Part shown: positions 13,701 to 25,400 of the stretch, one piece after another
Position numbering within the stretch: the stretch's first letter is position 1
Layout of the letters: each line of letters begins with the position of its first letter
Origin: Pelodera strongyloides
Lineage: Eukaryota > Nematoda > Chromadorea > Rhabditida > Rhabditidae
Reading direction: 5' to 3'
Assembly (NCBI GenBank): GCA_036852015.1
Contig: JAANDG010000212.1
Span: 124,001 to 188,000 of the forward strand
DNA: 64,000 nucleotides
The notes under the pieces: generated by a model
Told to the model about the DNA's origin: nothing
Databases searched by the model: none
The model's input: only the letters and a program-made list of their open reading frames with translations
Position numbers and translations under genes: made by a program

Positions 13701-16700
13701 TTATCGTTGTAGAACTTCCTTTTTTTGAACAGTGTGTAACAATCGGCCGAAGGCCGATTCCACCAGTCGGAGAAGAGCCCGTAGGGCTCTTCGAACGGCT
13801 GGTAAGATATAAAGGAGAAGAGTTTACTTGGTCTTTTGTTTGTATGCACGCAACGAAATCCTTTCATAAAGAAAATTTTCTATTCACAATCGAATGAGAA
13901 CATACAAAATCTTTGCCGCTGGCGGGATTCGAACCCACAGCAGCACACAATCTCTCGCTTCACAGTCCAACGCTCTACCTACTGAGCTATGCTAGCTTAT
14001 CACAATGATAATCCTCTGCCCTACATACAGCACCTTCAGTAGCAAATTTGCATGGTAGCATTAGTCCAGTGGTGATCAAAACTGATTATTATATGTTTCC
14101 ACAATCAGAGACGTGTGAATGTGTGGGAGGAGAAAGAGACGAGAGTTAACTTTTTAAATTGTAGCAATCCTTTTTTTAAATAGGGAAACAATCGGACGAA
14201 GGCCGATTCCTCCAGTCGGAGAAGAGCCCGTAGGGCTCTTCGAACGGCTGGTGGTTGAATATTTTAGTTCTGTCATGGCATATTCGAAACATGTACTGGT
14301 ACACGTAGGACGGACGATGTTCGTTTTAAGCGCCGCACATATGTTTTAAACTTGAATCCGTAGATGAAGCTGAGTGGAGCTGATAGATAGAGCAGATTGC
14401 ATCTGTGTCCTCTTTACTGTCTATGTTTTCTTTGCACTATCTCTCTCAGTCCCAGACAAATGACCCAAAAGTGCAAAACTGTAGAGCGTCTCTATCGGAT
14501 AGTCGGCCACAGTGCCTAGCATTTTGCCGCCGCTGCATCATACTATTTCTTCCTTCACTTATCTCTCACTCTCTTGCTCTCACTCACCAAAACTGCAAAT
14601 CCAAGTGGCAGACCTGTGTGTGATAAAGAGATCACCGTGATATAGAAGCAAAAAGGAATAGTGCAAAAAAGGGTTATCCAAAAACTGAAGAAAACGGAAA
14701 AATAAGGAAAACAAACTACAAAACACGCATGTTTATCACGAGTCAAATCCGGATCCGGCGGACCCTTCCTTCTCACAGACGGAGAGCGGAAGCGTGGACC
14801 CAGCCACTCGAAAACAATAATACATACAACTCCCCACGTATTCACGATCTCTCACTGTGTATATCTAGTTTACCCATTAACACTTAAGTAATGACATTAC
14901 AAGAAGAAAGAAACGACTTACAACTGCAAAGAAGCAAGGTGAAACAAATGCAGAATACATGCATAGGTCATTCCCGGAAATAAAATAGAACGGAATCCAA
15001 CATACCACAACAACTAACAACAGTGAATAATAATTTAAATATAATACGCATGAACCAACCAGTTTCTCCTGCAGTCCACCTCCTCTGATCTTGACGAATC
15101 GAATTCTTGAAGAAATCTGAACATACAATACATTTACTAGTAATTAGGCAATTAAAAGAGAAAAAGCAGCGACACAGATCTATAATTAGGCCTAGAGTCT
15201 AGATAAATTGCAGACATATTGCAGTAAAGCAAACATAGTAATATTATATTGCAGTAAAGCAAGTCTACTCGGTGTACTCTAAATGAGCCAAAATTAAACA
15301 ATCAATAAGATAATTATCATCTTGATCTATTTTCAGGTATTTGGAAATTGTCTCAATATACATAATAAAATCACCTGCATATTGCATATACATAGCAAGT
15401 ATATGCATGTGATTTGCAAGCCAAGATATATACACTTGTATGCACCTTTCCATTTTTCTTTTACCCGGTTGCTAATCGACTACATTGCAAATGGTTTCGT
15501 TATATTTATATGTACATTGCTTTCTCTTCATAATATTATTTGATGCACACCTCGGTGTTATTAAAGCGAAATGCTAGCCTCTTTGGAAAATTTGCTTATG
15601 ATAAGCAAATCCTATGTATCCTATGCTAATTTTGTACGATTGCCGTGGACGATCGTACAAAATTAGCATAGGATACATAGGATTTGCTTATCATAAGCAA
15701 ATTTTCCAAAGGGGCTAGCCAGGGAATAAATTAAGTCCGCATCTCAACATTTTGGAGAGGTGATTTAGATTAATTTGCATCTAATGCATTAGAGATCGGG
15801 AGGTGATTTAGACTAATTTGCATACAATGCAATAGAGATAGGCAGGTGATTTAGACTAATTTGCATACAATGCATTAGACATAGGGAGGTGATCGTCCGC
15901 ATTTGGCGGGGTGTTTTATGCCATGGGGCTAGCATTTCGCTTTAAATAAATAAATAAACATACCCGCTGACCACAATATGGTTGATCTTGTACCGATGAA
16001 GTCCCACCGAATCCAGGAAAAAGGCGAACTTTCGTTCGGCCAAACAAACAACAAAGTCAAATTCGTCCTGCAAATGAATACTAAAGTGCTCCCCCATAAT
16101 ATCAACCGAATCCGTGGATGGCACGATTCACAACCAGAACAGAGATAAAGAATGTTAAAAACACGGAATGTTTCAGCATTGACACAAAATGGCAACGGAA
16201 ACAGTAATAATAAACATCAGGGGTACAGTATTGGTAATGTCCACCTCCGGAAGCAATTGCAAATTATTCTACGTGACCGAAACATGGTGTCTTAGAGTCT
16301 TAGTAAAATGGCCTACCACTAAGCTAAAGAAATCATCTCCAACCACCTTCATTTACGCAAGGACAAGGAATTTAAACCCTGATAAACAGTCCATTATTTA
16401 TGAGTGAATCAATCCAAATCACCTCTCGGACCCACTCCAAACTTTCAACTTGTCGTATCAAGAAGTCAGCCAGCTCCTGAACGAGAAATCAGTGATAAAA
16501 AAGAAAATTGATAAAATTGATCAGTGATAAAAAAAAATAATAATAAAGCACGTGTAAGAAAATTGACACTACGGCGCGCTCTACTCGTACTTCCAGTTTC
16601 TAATTAAAGTAGCAGCATTGCAGCATGCAGCACTAAGCCAGCAGTCACTAGCAGAGAGACAATTAGGCTACACTTGCCCCTCCATAAATAACATGACATA

Positions 16701-17235
16701 ACACAACGAAAATTGCAAACAAACAATGCCCTCACTCCTGAGAATTTGAGAATATAACATATCTAATCGCTTACATCGTGCGTGATGTGGAGCGTATCCG
16801 ATTTAGCTTCAGACATCAAAAGTAGGCGAAAATGGTTCGCGTATGCAGCGTGACGAATTAAGAAGATAAATTGCTGAAAAGTAAAAGCATATACATGGGA
16901 AAACCAAAAACCCCGATTTCGCCCCGATCAAGTCCCTCAAAAAATCGGGCCTTGATCGGGGTTTTTTGAGAGAATCGCAATCGGGGCAAAATCGGTTTTT
17001 TTAACGATCGGGGCGGAATCCGGCCTTGTTCCCAATTTAGTCCCAATTATTTTTTCCTGTGTAGGTGGTTACTTTACACTTTACAATACACCTATATCAC
17101 AGACAGATACCATGCAAAATGATACTTACCTACTTACACTTACCGTTTACAGTTAGCAACGTATCCACACCACATCAAACATAATTTTCCCCATTGTATT
17201 CCGGACCAAGAGGTGACCAGTCGACCAGACCAGAC

Positions 17236-17287
<52 letters not shown>

Positions 17288-18478
17288 TTTGCGAATAAAA
17301 CATACAAATTGATATTTATCCAATAACATACCCTTAGTGAAAGATATCCCATACTGTCTGCATGCCGATGAAATAAATGCAAAAGATGTGTTGCTCTGGA
17401 AAATAGTCGTCGAATAAAGGCCGGCGTTGAAGCATCTTTGACGATCTTCTGAAATATTACATGTATGCCACCGAAGTTGTTTCACGTATTTTTTGCTTTC
17501 GCAAAGGTCCAACCCGAACGATAAATTTGCATGTTTTCCTTTTGGAAAGAGCAACCCGAACGCGCCCTGAGTGCCTAACACACCGAGTAAACCTGTAATC
17601 GAGTAAACCTGTATTGTCTGTATTATTATGCAGCATATGCAAATGGGGATAAAGTAGAATAAAAAATCGGCCCCACCACCCACTTAGCATAAGAATGCAG
17701 ATGCGTTTCAAAAACCGGCCTCTATTTTTATTTAACCAATAATTAGTCAGGAAAAGTGTGTAGACGTTATGATTTATTTATTCCTCCATGGAACCGGGAA
17801 TCAGGGCGGAGGCTACCGACAGGCTAATATGTGCCAATAAACAAAAAGTACCTTCAACTGAGAGTAAGTGAATGAGCGTTCAAGAGTAGCGGGCGAATTC
17901 GAGGCTTTCCGCTTCATATGTTCTTCGAATGTCTGAAAACAGTCGAATCCGCACAAATCTGAGCCACCAGTAACACGCTTTGAGTAACCTTGATAAAAGG
18001 CAGTATTGAAGCGGAGCGTAAACTTAATCAACGAACAATCGCACGTCGAACGAATGAATGAAGTGTGTTACGTTACGGAGTCTATATAATTATGAAATAC
18101 GGTTCTTTTGTTTGATTTGACTCCTTTGTTTTAACTACTTGCAAAATTTACAATCCAAATGGAAGTAGGAAACTTACCACAAGTTCATCTTCAGACACCT
18201 GTTGTTCAAAGCGAAAGCGAGTAAACGCGTTGACTGAATTAATCCAAGCAACAAAAGATGTTTCCGTTCGTGTTCCGTATGGAAATAGTGAAGTCGATAG
18301 TTGCTAAATAAGATAGATGTACAACTATCAGCTTTCATATTCATAAACGGACCACCAAACATTGATATATGCTAAAGTAGCTCACGTACGGAGTTCTTGA
18401 TCTCTAAACCATTTATCCGGCAAAATTAGACATTGATTCACTTACGTTGCCATCTGTAGCGGGGGAAACATCAGTCAT
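10750..18478 (-). CDS. rsa-1: PP2A B'' regulatory subunit, PPP2R3C / RSA-1 ortholog
   Basis: A complete 13-exon gene: 18478-18446, 18303-18178, 17932-17852, 17448-17332, 16873-16775, 16476-16423, 16067-15964, 15116-15060, 12840-12750, 12503-12417, 12073-11958, 11706-11590, 10885-10750 (TGA). The exons sum to 1218 nt, or 405 aa, with every phase consistent. The whole length aligns by eye with human PPP2R3C. Landmarks are ERKFAFFLDSVGLHRYKI (degenerate EF-hand region), canonical EF-hand LDRNSNGLISAEEL, then NPLFVERVFQ and GEMDFKAFCDFLL, a second canonical EF-hand VLDFNGDGKLTINDV, and ITLEDIRKSRYGTVFF near the C-terminus. In worms RSA-1 directs PP2A to centrosomes for spindle assembly (established for C. 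elegans). The ATG has a trans-splice-like acceptor 16 nt upstream. Several donors read GTTGGT instead of GTAAGT. One 14-residue stretch in exon 4 looks like an insertion relative to human. Confidence 0.93.
10902..11072. mobile_element. Hairpin MITE, family 2 (TTAA-flanked, AGCGAAATGCTAGCC arms)
   Basis: A near-perfect palindrome of about 170 bp, flanked by TTAA. Each arm runs AGCGAAATGCTAGCC-TTTGGAAAATTTGC... to a short centre (gtacgatcgtccacggcaatcgtac). It has no coding capacity and sits in the last rsa-1 intron. Other copies are at 15561-15945 and 21712-21882. Confidence 0.85.
11267..11437. mobile_element. MITE, family 1 (TTAA-flanked, AGCGAAATACCGGCCGG termini)
   Basis: About 170 bp with inverted termini related to AGCGAAATACCGGCCGG-TTTTTGAAACGCATCGAG and internal octamer-like ATGCAAAT. 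It lies in the last rsa-1 intron, between two rsa-1 exons and about 195 bp from a family 2 copy. It is non-autonomous with no ORF. Confidence 0.85.
13389..14000 (-). mobile_element. tRNA-derived SINE, two tandem-like copies
   Basis: Two copies (about 13389-13580 and 13740-14000) read on the minus strand. Each has a tRNA-like head at 13577-13494 and 13996-13917, with box A (TAGCTCA..AGGTAGAGCG), an anticodon-like GTG, and box B (GGGTTCGAATCCC). A shared tail of about 120 nt follows. The anticodon stem is not properly paired, so these are tRNA-derived elements and not working tRNA-His genes. The tail carries two short GC hairpins (agagccctacgggctct; aatcggccttcggccgatt). They lie in the rsa-1 intron between 15060 and 12840. 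Confidence 0.7.
14185..14255 (-). mobile_element. 3' fragment of the same SINE
   Basis: This repeats only the double-hairpin tail (aatcgg..ccgatt and agagccc..gggctct) seen at 13740-13805, without the tRNA-like head. A further scrap of the family (cttctcctttatat) is near 48495-48512. Confidence 0.6.
15561..15945. mobile_element. Hairpin MITE, family 2, with internal tandem repeat
   Basis: A TTAA-flanked copy of the AGCGAAATGCTAGCC hairpin. After the full hairpin (15561-15720) it carries about 180 bp with three roughly 42-45 bp tandem units (aggtgatttagactaatttg...), then a second copy of the terminus. It is either a nested or a partly duplicated element. It sits just 3' of an rsa-1 exon border (15964). 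Confidence 0.75.
17237..17283. repeat. (AT)n microsatellite
   Basis: A pure AT dinucleotide run of about 46 bp in an rsa-1 intron, immediately downstream of exon 17448-17332 in the sense of transcription. Confidence 0.95.
17598..17738. mobile_element. Truncated family 1 MITE
   Basis: The internal and right-arm part of a family 1 element (…ttatgcagcatatgcaaatg…gaataaaaaatcgg…gatgcgtttcaaaaaccggcc…) without an intact left terminus. It is in an rsa-1 intron. Confidence 0.6.
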
Positions 18479-18494
18479 TTCGTTGAAAGTGAAA

Positions 18495-18504
18495 CTAGAA
18501 CCAA
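18495..18504 (-). promoter_or_regulatory. Candidate trans-splice acceptor of rsa-1
   Basis: On the minus strand, TTGGTTCTAG ends at 18495, 16 nt before the initiator ATG at 18478. Placement this close to the start codon is typical of nematode SL trans-splicing. This is inferred from position only. Confidence 0.4.
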
Positions 18505-18758
18505 CAAAATAGAATAAGAGACATCACACAAAAACACACTTATAACGAGGTTTGCCTGTGAATGAGTCGTACCCTTAGCACTGACTATAGTGCCACTCCA
18601 TTCTTGATCATGTAATACAATTCAATGAAAAATAAACAAAACAAAACAAAACGCAACGAACTTTGGTCGTCGCCATGGCTATTTCAGAGGCCGCATAAGC
18701 GCCGCGGCCCCACGGCCCCACGGAACATCTACCGTAGTCTTGCCTGCAAACTCAGGCA

Positions 18759-18870
18759 ATGGGGCGGAAATATTTAAATTTTGAATTTTTTCAAATTGCA
18801 ATAGGGCGGGAATATTTAAATTTTGAATTCTTTCAAATTACAATTGGGCGGGAATATTTAAATTTTGAAT
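18759..18870. repeat. Minisatellite, three ~40-bp units
   Basis: Three direct copies of a unit reading gggcgg(g/a)aatatttaaattttgaatt, spaced about 41 bp. The open frame across it is a by-product of the repeat. Confidence 0.85.
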
Positions 18871-18889
18871 TTTGGAAAAAGAAAAAATA

Positions 18890-19142
18890 TTTAAGGGCGC
18901 ATTCGAGTTGGACATTTTCCGGAAAAGAAAAGGAAAAAAGTGGTTCGAGATGGATTTCACCAGAAAAGAATGCAATTGCCACGCATACACATGCAAATGA
19001 TCGATTGATTTTAGTTTCAATTACGGTACAATTGCATTTTCGACAATTATTTTGCGTGTATTATTTTTTTTCTGGGTGTCCATCTCGAACCACTTTTTTC
19101 TTTTCTTTTCCGGAAAATGTCCAACTCGAATGCGCCCTCAAG
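18890..19142. mobile_element. Foldback element with GGGCGCATTCGAGTT termini
   Basis: The inverted arms (agggcgcattcgagttggac…ttccggaaaagaaaag at 18893-18935 and its complement at 19098-19140) enclose about 160 bp. It belongs to the same terminal family as 24709-24940. No coding capacity is visible. Confidence 0.75.
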
Positions 19143-19748
19143 GACATGTCAAGGGGGATTCTGCGCAGAAAGGCATCTCCAGGCGCAGACTAAGTAAATC
19201 TCAAAAGGCGCCCAATACAGTAACCCATAAAAATGGCGCCAGAATAAAATATTTAAGATTTTGTCATAAACGTGAACAAAACACACCGCAACGCAAGCAA
19301 ACGGGCGCGTTGCGGCGAGCCGGTAATTCAAGCCGTCCCGTGGACAGAGATTTGGCTTAGCTCTGTCCGCAGACTAGAATCCCATACTGAAGGAGTTTTT
19401 TGGAGGGGTTTGGAAATTGTTTTTCTTCTTACATGAAAGTTTTTGTTTATTTTTATTTTCACTTTCCTTACCTTCAAAACGCAAGCTTTTTTTTGAGCCC
19501 AACATGCAAAACCGGCTTGACATTTTTTTGAATTTTGGAAAAAGCAACAAAAAAAAAGGAAAAATACAGTCAAACAACATTTTTTCCTCAGGACCATTTC
19601 TTTGCAGCGTTAAAAAACAGGCATTTAGTCACTTACGATTTGATGTTATAACACTGTTGCTTGTAAAACTCTTTACATCAACTTACAAACGATTAGCAGC
19701 TTATTAATAACAAGTGATCTTGGCAAAAATGCTTCAAGGTCAATATCC

Positions 19749-19790
19749 TTTGTTAGCGCGATAGCGCTAACATAGTTTGGGTTTCATCCG
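19749..19790. repeat. Dispersed 42-bp repeat with palindromic core
   Basis: The block cctttgttagcgcgatagcg…ctaacatagtttgggttt is repeated almost exactly at 41643-41683. The core GTTAGCGCGATAGCGCTAAC is a near-perfect palindrome. Confidence 0.7.
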
Positions 19791-21605
19791 AGAGCCCTTT
19801 TTTTCGGTTTTATGAATTGTATGTTTGATTACTTTTCAAAGGAAACCCGCCATGTACAATTTGTACATGGTCAATTACTTTACTTACGATATGAATTTGA
19901 TGTCGGTAGACATTTAAGAGCTTTCGAGATCCCGAATTAGAAGAGGTCCCGATGTGGTCGTCTACTCTACGTATGCAAGAGCCATGTGGTGCCATATCGT
20001 CTTGACACACATTCTAGACTAGACATATAGACCTATAGGGAAAATAATTCTATACATGACTATATGGATAAATCAGATGTAAATATAATACTCCTATCCT
20101 TCTTATTAGATGAATCCGTTCTCATTCCTTCACAACAGCGCTATCACCACCATACACGCAACCAAAAGACAACGGCCAACATTGACAGTGACCAGCAATT
20201 TTTCAAAACCTTGACAAATGTCAAAACTTTTTTTCTTTACTTTCAGTTTTGCCACGGGTGGAGACAATAGTTTCCTTGGTGAGAACTGTGAACCTATCGC
20301 TTGTCCTAAACATTGTCCACTTGGGGGGAAGGCGGGGGAGACTGGGGTAGAGACTGCAACAGCACAAGGACTTTCACCCGCCCCCGCACTAGGACTGCCA
20401 TCTCTTGCTTCCTGCTCTACTACTACAGCAGGCTGACCGACTCGCTAATGATAAGTCTACTGATTATAGCCGCCGGGTAAGATTTTGATCAATCTGTAAT
20501 TTAACTATTATGTGCTCTACAGTATGGTTAATCATCCAAATGTTTTTCTGTAATTTCCCTTTATTTCAAAGATCAAATTGCCAATTGTAGCTACATAATT
20601 CCTTCGCTCCGCTTCCTTTTGAGAGTTTTCTGATTCATGTGTGATTATTGTTATTGTTCATACTTATTATTAGCATTGAAAGAAAGATATGGTAGTTTCT
20701 TTTGCATGGCCATTGGCTCATTCAAAACGGAAACTAACTATTGCATACATGCTAATCAATAAACAGTGATACAAGTGATACCCCATTGTTTGTGGCAGCT
20801 AATAAGTAACTGTGTCTGCTCTCTGTTTCATTGCATATGAAACAAGTTATGAGTTATAAGAACCAGTTAGACTTGCAAACGTCTCGGCTTACACTAAACT
20901 GTCATAGTTTAAGAGTGTAGTTTTTGACAGTTTATGGGCACGCGTCGTCTATTAGACATTGAAGGAAAACACGATTTGTTTGTATACTTATGATTAGAAC
21001 TTTTACATACTCTATGACATCTCTCAAAAGAATAGTTTGCCAACATCTACCCTTCTTCATACACGAGATACACTAATACCCTAATACTCTAATAGATATC
21101 CTTCCTATAGTAACTACAGACAACTTTTAAAGGTGTATCCCATCGGACATAAATAAATTTTCTTTTAATTGCTCACAAACTCCTTCCCTAATCCAAATAG
21201 GCGTGTTGTGCTCGCTTGTTTGTGAGATTAGATAACCCTTGCCAAGGACGCCGTCTTCATTTCTTTCTCTCATGCCACCCAAAAGAAGAAAACTCAAAAG
21301 TGAGAAAAAAAAGCGAAAAAAGCCAACGCAAAACTGTCACTGATCATCGTAATTAACAAGGAAAACAATGAAGATCTGAGATGCCGGCCTTGATGCTGTG
21401 ATGAGAGAGACTTTTTTATTTTATGAAAAAAAGGAAGTTTTTTTCCAAGGGTCCGGAAGGATGGGTTGCAGATAATACAGTTAATGATTTTGATTTTTGC
21501 ATATTTTTTCACAGTTATATAGTGATGACATTGCGAGTCTGGGGTAGTTTTCTTGTTAGGCTCATGATTCCTTCGAATTATCTATGTTTATAGTTTTTAT
21601 TTCAG

Positions 21606-22415
21606 AGTCACTGTGGCAAGCGCGGGCACCACACCTTTTTTCGATCTCAAACAATATAATGATTTTCCGCAGTTCGAATCCTATGTTAGAGAGGTGCGTT
21701 GCATGTCCTCTTTAAAGCGAAATGCTAGCCCCTTTGGAAAATTTGCATATGATAAGCAAATCCTATGTATCATATGCTAATTTTGTACGATCGTCCACGG
21801 CAGTCGTACAAAATTAGCATAGGATACATAGGATTTGCTTATCATATGAAAATTTTCCAAAGAGGCTAGCATTTCGCTTTAAACTGCTTTGGATAATTTA
21901 GTAGTGCTGTCATCGAAGCGTAGTCGCTACCAACGAATAAAGTAAAGCGAAAAATATATACGGTTTTATTTAGGTTGCTCGCCTGAATCCCGATTTTGTA
22001 AAACTACGCATTATTGGCAGAACGCACGAGGGCAGAAGCATCCTTGGGCTAAAGGTATCAGTTTTAAAAATATTCTTGCGGCATCCTAATTGTGGAAAAA
22101 TAAAAATCCATAACAAGTTTATCACAAACTTGAAACGCGCGGGTACCACGCCCAGCGTGGGTCATAGCCATAAAAACCTGAAGTTCTACATATTCCCAAA
22201 TTATTTTAGAGGATTTTTGAAATAAATACCAATTTCAAGATTGGAAAGCCCAATTCTGGAGCTGTTCCGAAGCCTGTAGTCTGGCTGGACGGAGGTAATC
22301 ATGCCAGAGAGTGGCCTGCCTTCCACGTAGCCGTCTACTTCATTGAGCAGGTAGGTTGTATATTTGGGAGGACACAATTACCCACTTTCCTTCTCTCTAT
22401 TATGTTTCTCTCACA

Positions 22416-22456
<41 letters not shown>

Positions 22457-25400
22457 TTCTCTGGCTGGTTTATGCCACGCTCTCGCAAACCTGTAGAAGG
22501 AACGTCAACCCGGTGTTCGATGACGAGCCAATGAAACCATGAGTTGAGATTTTTTGACCCTACTTTGGCCGGCGGACTGTTACGATTTGATGGTGGCTTA
22601 TTAGGCATATATGAGGCGCATAACTGGTCTCATTTGGCTTAGGCTTCATCTTGTTAGGTCATTAGCGTCATTAGGCTTAGGCGTAACACTTTTTTTCATT
22701 TCAGTTTGTCACGCGCTACGGCGTATCTCCAAAGGTTACCGAATACGTGGACAAAATGGACATTTACGTGTTCCCCGTTCTGAACCCAGACGGGTTTGTC
22801 TTCAGTCGCACGGAGAAGAAGGATTTGGTTAGCGAAAGTTTTCAAATGTGGCCTTAGGGCTTTTTGAGGCCAAAAAGTAGCATTCATGTTTAGCGACATT
22901 AACTTTCTGGGACTACATTATGAAGAGCTGATTTTTGTAAGTATGCTCTGAACATTCTTCTTATTTGTCGTACATGTGTGTGTTTATATTCACTCCAAAA
23001 TCATCATATTGCTTCGAGTTTACTTGAATTGAGTAAAGAATAAAGAAAAATACTTTACCAAAACCGAATAATTTGAATTCCAACTCAGGGGGTGAACAAG
23101 TAGAAAAGTAGTTCTACTTAACTACCGCGGGAATATGAAACGTGTAGTAATATGCCTGCAGACCCTTGCAGTATATGTAAAGATATAATATGCAGATATT
23201 TGCCGAAATAATTTGCATACTCCCGATCGGGAAGCAGCTGCATGAACACGTTTCGTGATCCTGCGGTGGTTAAATAGAACTACTTTTCTACTTGTTCACT
23301 CCCTGAGTTGGAAATCAAATTATTCGGTTTTGGTAAAGTATTTTTCTTTATTCTTTACTAAATACAAGTAAACTCGAAGAAAAACGATGATTTTGTAGTG
23401 ACTGCGATCCTTTAAAGCGAAATAGTGTCCGGTTTTTGAAACACATCGAGTACACCTGCATTCTTATGCAGCTTATGCAAATGAACATAAATTAGAATAA
23501 AAAATCGAGTTACTTGCATAAATACACAAGAATTCTGTTGTCCACTATGCGTTTCAGAAACCGGCCTTTTTTGGCTTTAAATGATCATTTTGTTTAGGTA
23601 CGTCAATGGCGTAAGAACCGAGCTCCGCCTAACTGTACCGGATGGCACAGCACTGTCAGCAATGTCTGCTGCGAAGGTGTTGATCTCAACAGAAACTGGG
23701 ATTTCTCCTTCAAACAAGTGGGTTATTGTTTAGGCAAAAACATATCGTATGGTAGCTTCTTGCGAGCCGAGCTGCGCTCGATATTCCGGCTGACGATAGT
23801 ACTGTGGCCGTATGCACGAACAGCGGGTGCCTCCCCGGTTGGGAGAATTTGTCTGCGTGTCTCTGATTCGTATGCTTCCTCTCTTTCCCTCATCTCCCCT
23901 CCCTCTAGGAGGCTGGGAGCATATTCCCGGCGTTCGTGCATGCGGACACTGGTTCCTTGCTTGTTCGCCACTTAGATTCTTCGACGAACTTTCTAGTTTC
24001 GAGAAAATCCACGAAACAACAATAATTATGTAACTGTTCTAAAATAAGACCTTGCCCATGGCCTTATTTTATCTGTTGTGTACTGTGTTGTGTGCGGTAG
24101 TATGCTGTATAGACTATGAATATAATACAACAATACAAGCACATCTTTATGTCCCTTGTTAGATCCAGTTAGTATCAGGACATAGGGCCACTGACTTGTT
24201 AGTTGGCCCGCGGCGCGTCGTGGATAGAGAGAGAGCGCCGCGACAACTGTCACGCTGTAGAGACCCAGAGAGGATGTAAGGAGTAAACAGCTGATTGTGA
24301 TAAAAGTTGATATTGATAAAAATAAGCTGAACACATCCATTACACTGTTAAAATAACAATAAGTATGTAACTGTTTATCGATCTAAAACATGAAAGTGAA
24401 TACACATACATACATATACTTTCCAGACCAACTCGCCATTCAACAATTCATGCTCGGACGAATTCCAGGGACCATATCCCTTTAGCGAACCGGAGACCAG
24501 GTTTGTTTATCACTTATCGACCATAGATTATCATTTATCACGCGAACGCGTTAGTAATAATTCATCTCGAGTCACCTAATTATCCAACATGGTGCGGCAC
24601 TTCAAAGTATTCGCTCCTTATAGTTGCCGGTGAAATTAACAAAACAACACTGATTCACTTTAATTATTTGATTTATTTTGCATAATGTGCGAAACATGCG
24701 GTTTTATTAGGGCGCATTCGAATTGGGCAAAATACCGAAATTTCGCGAAATAATCAGTTCGAGTTCACTGTTAGCCACTGTTAGCGCGCTGAGAAATATC
24801 CCGCTCATATGAGAAAAGCAGAGTCTTCAACTTTTTTTTTATTGGGCCCTCTTATTTATCAACAATCTCTCGCCCTAGCAACGCGAACAGAATATTTCGC
24901 GAAATTTCGGCATTTTGCCGAACTCGAATGCGCCCTTAGGACGTAGTCTATTGGGCTAGAGTTCCATATACCCACGAGCTCTTCCACTCAATACAAGCAC
25001 TGTTTTAGTTGCTACACAAGCAGTTTTCACAAAAATATCCGTTTCAGAGCCGTGCGTGACTTTATAACCGGAGCCGAGGTTGGCGGTCGTGTTCATGCAT
25101 ATTTCTCTATGCACACGCACGGACAATTGTGGATTCTGCCGTATAATGATCATAGAAAGCATTATCCGACCGATTACGAAGACATGGTTAGCTTTTCACG
25201 TACGGGTTGTTGAATTTGTGATGGAAATCTATGAGAGGATATGAAGGGGAGAAATAGAGAGAGAGAGAGAGAGATATAGAGATAGAGATAGAGAGAGAAA
25301 GAGAGAGAGAGATAGAGATAGAGATAGAGATAGAGAGAGAAAGAGAGAGGCAGACAGAGAGAGAGAGGTAGGGAGGGAGATAGAGATGGTAGCTATTCGT

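Larger units (their letters stand above)
18505..21605. other. Intergenic region between divergent rsa-1 and carboxypeptidase genes
   Basis: Contains a 3-unit minisatellite (18759-18870), a foldback (18890-19142), a dispersed palindrome-bearing repeat (19749-19790) and ordinary AT-rich sequence. The first exon(s) of the carboxypeptidase must lie at its right side, but I could not place them. One weak minus-strand exon candidate (20010-19888, ATG then 41 codons then GTAAGT) could belong to an unrecognised gene or be chance. Confidence 0.5.

Noticed and set aside
17153..17683. 176-codon minus-strand frame with an Ile-Tyr run
   Set aside because: It crosses the (AT)n microsatellite and a MITE fragment. 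The real rsa-1 exon (17448-17332) is read in a different frame there.
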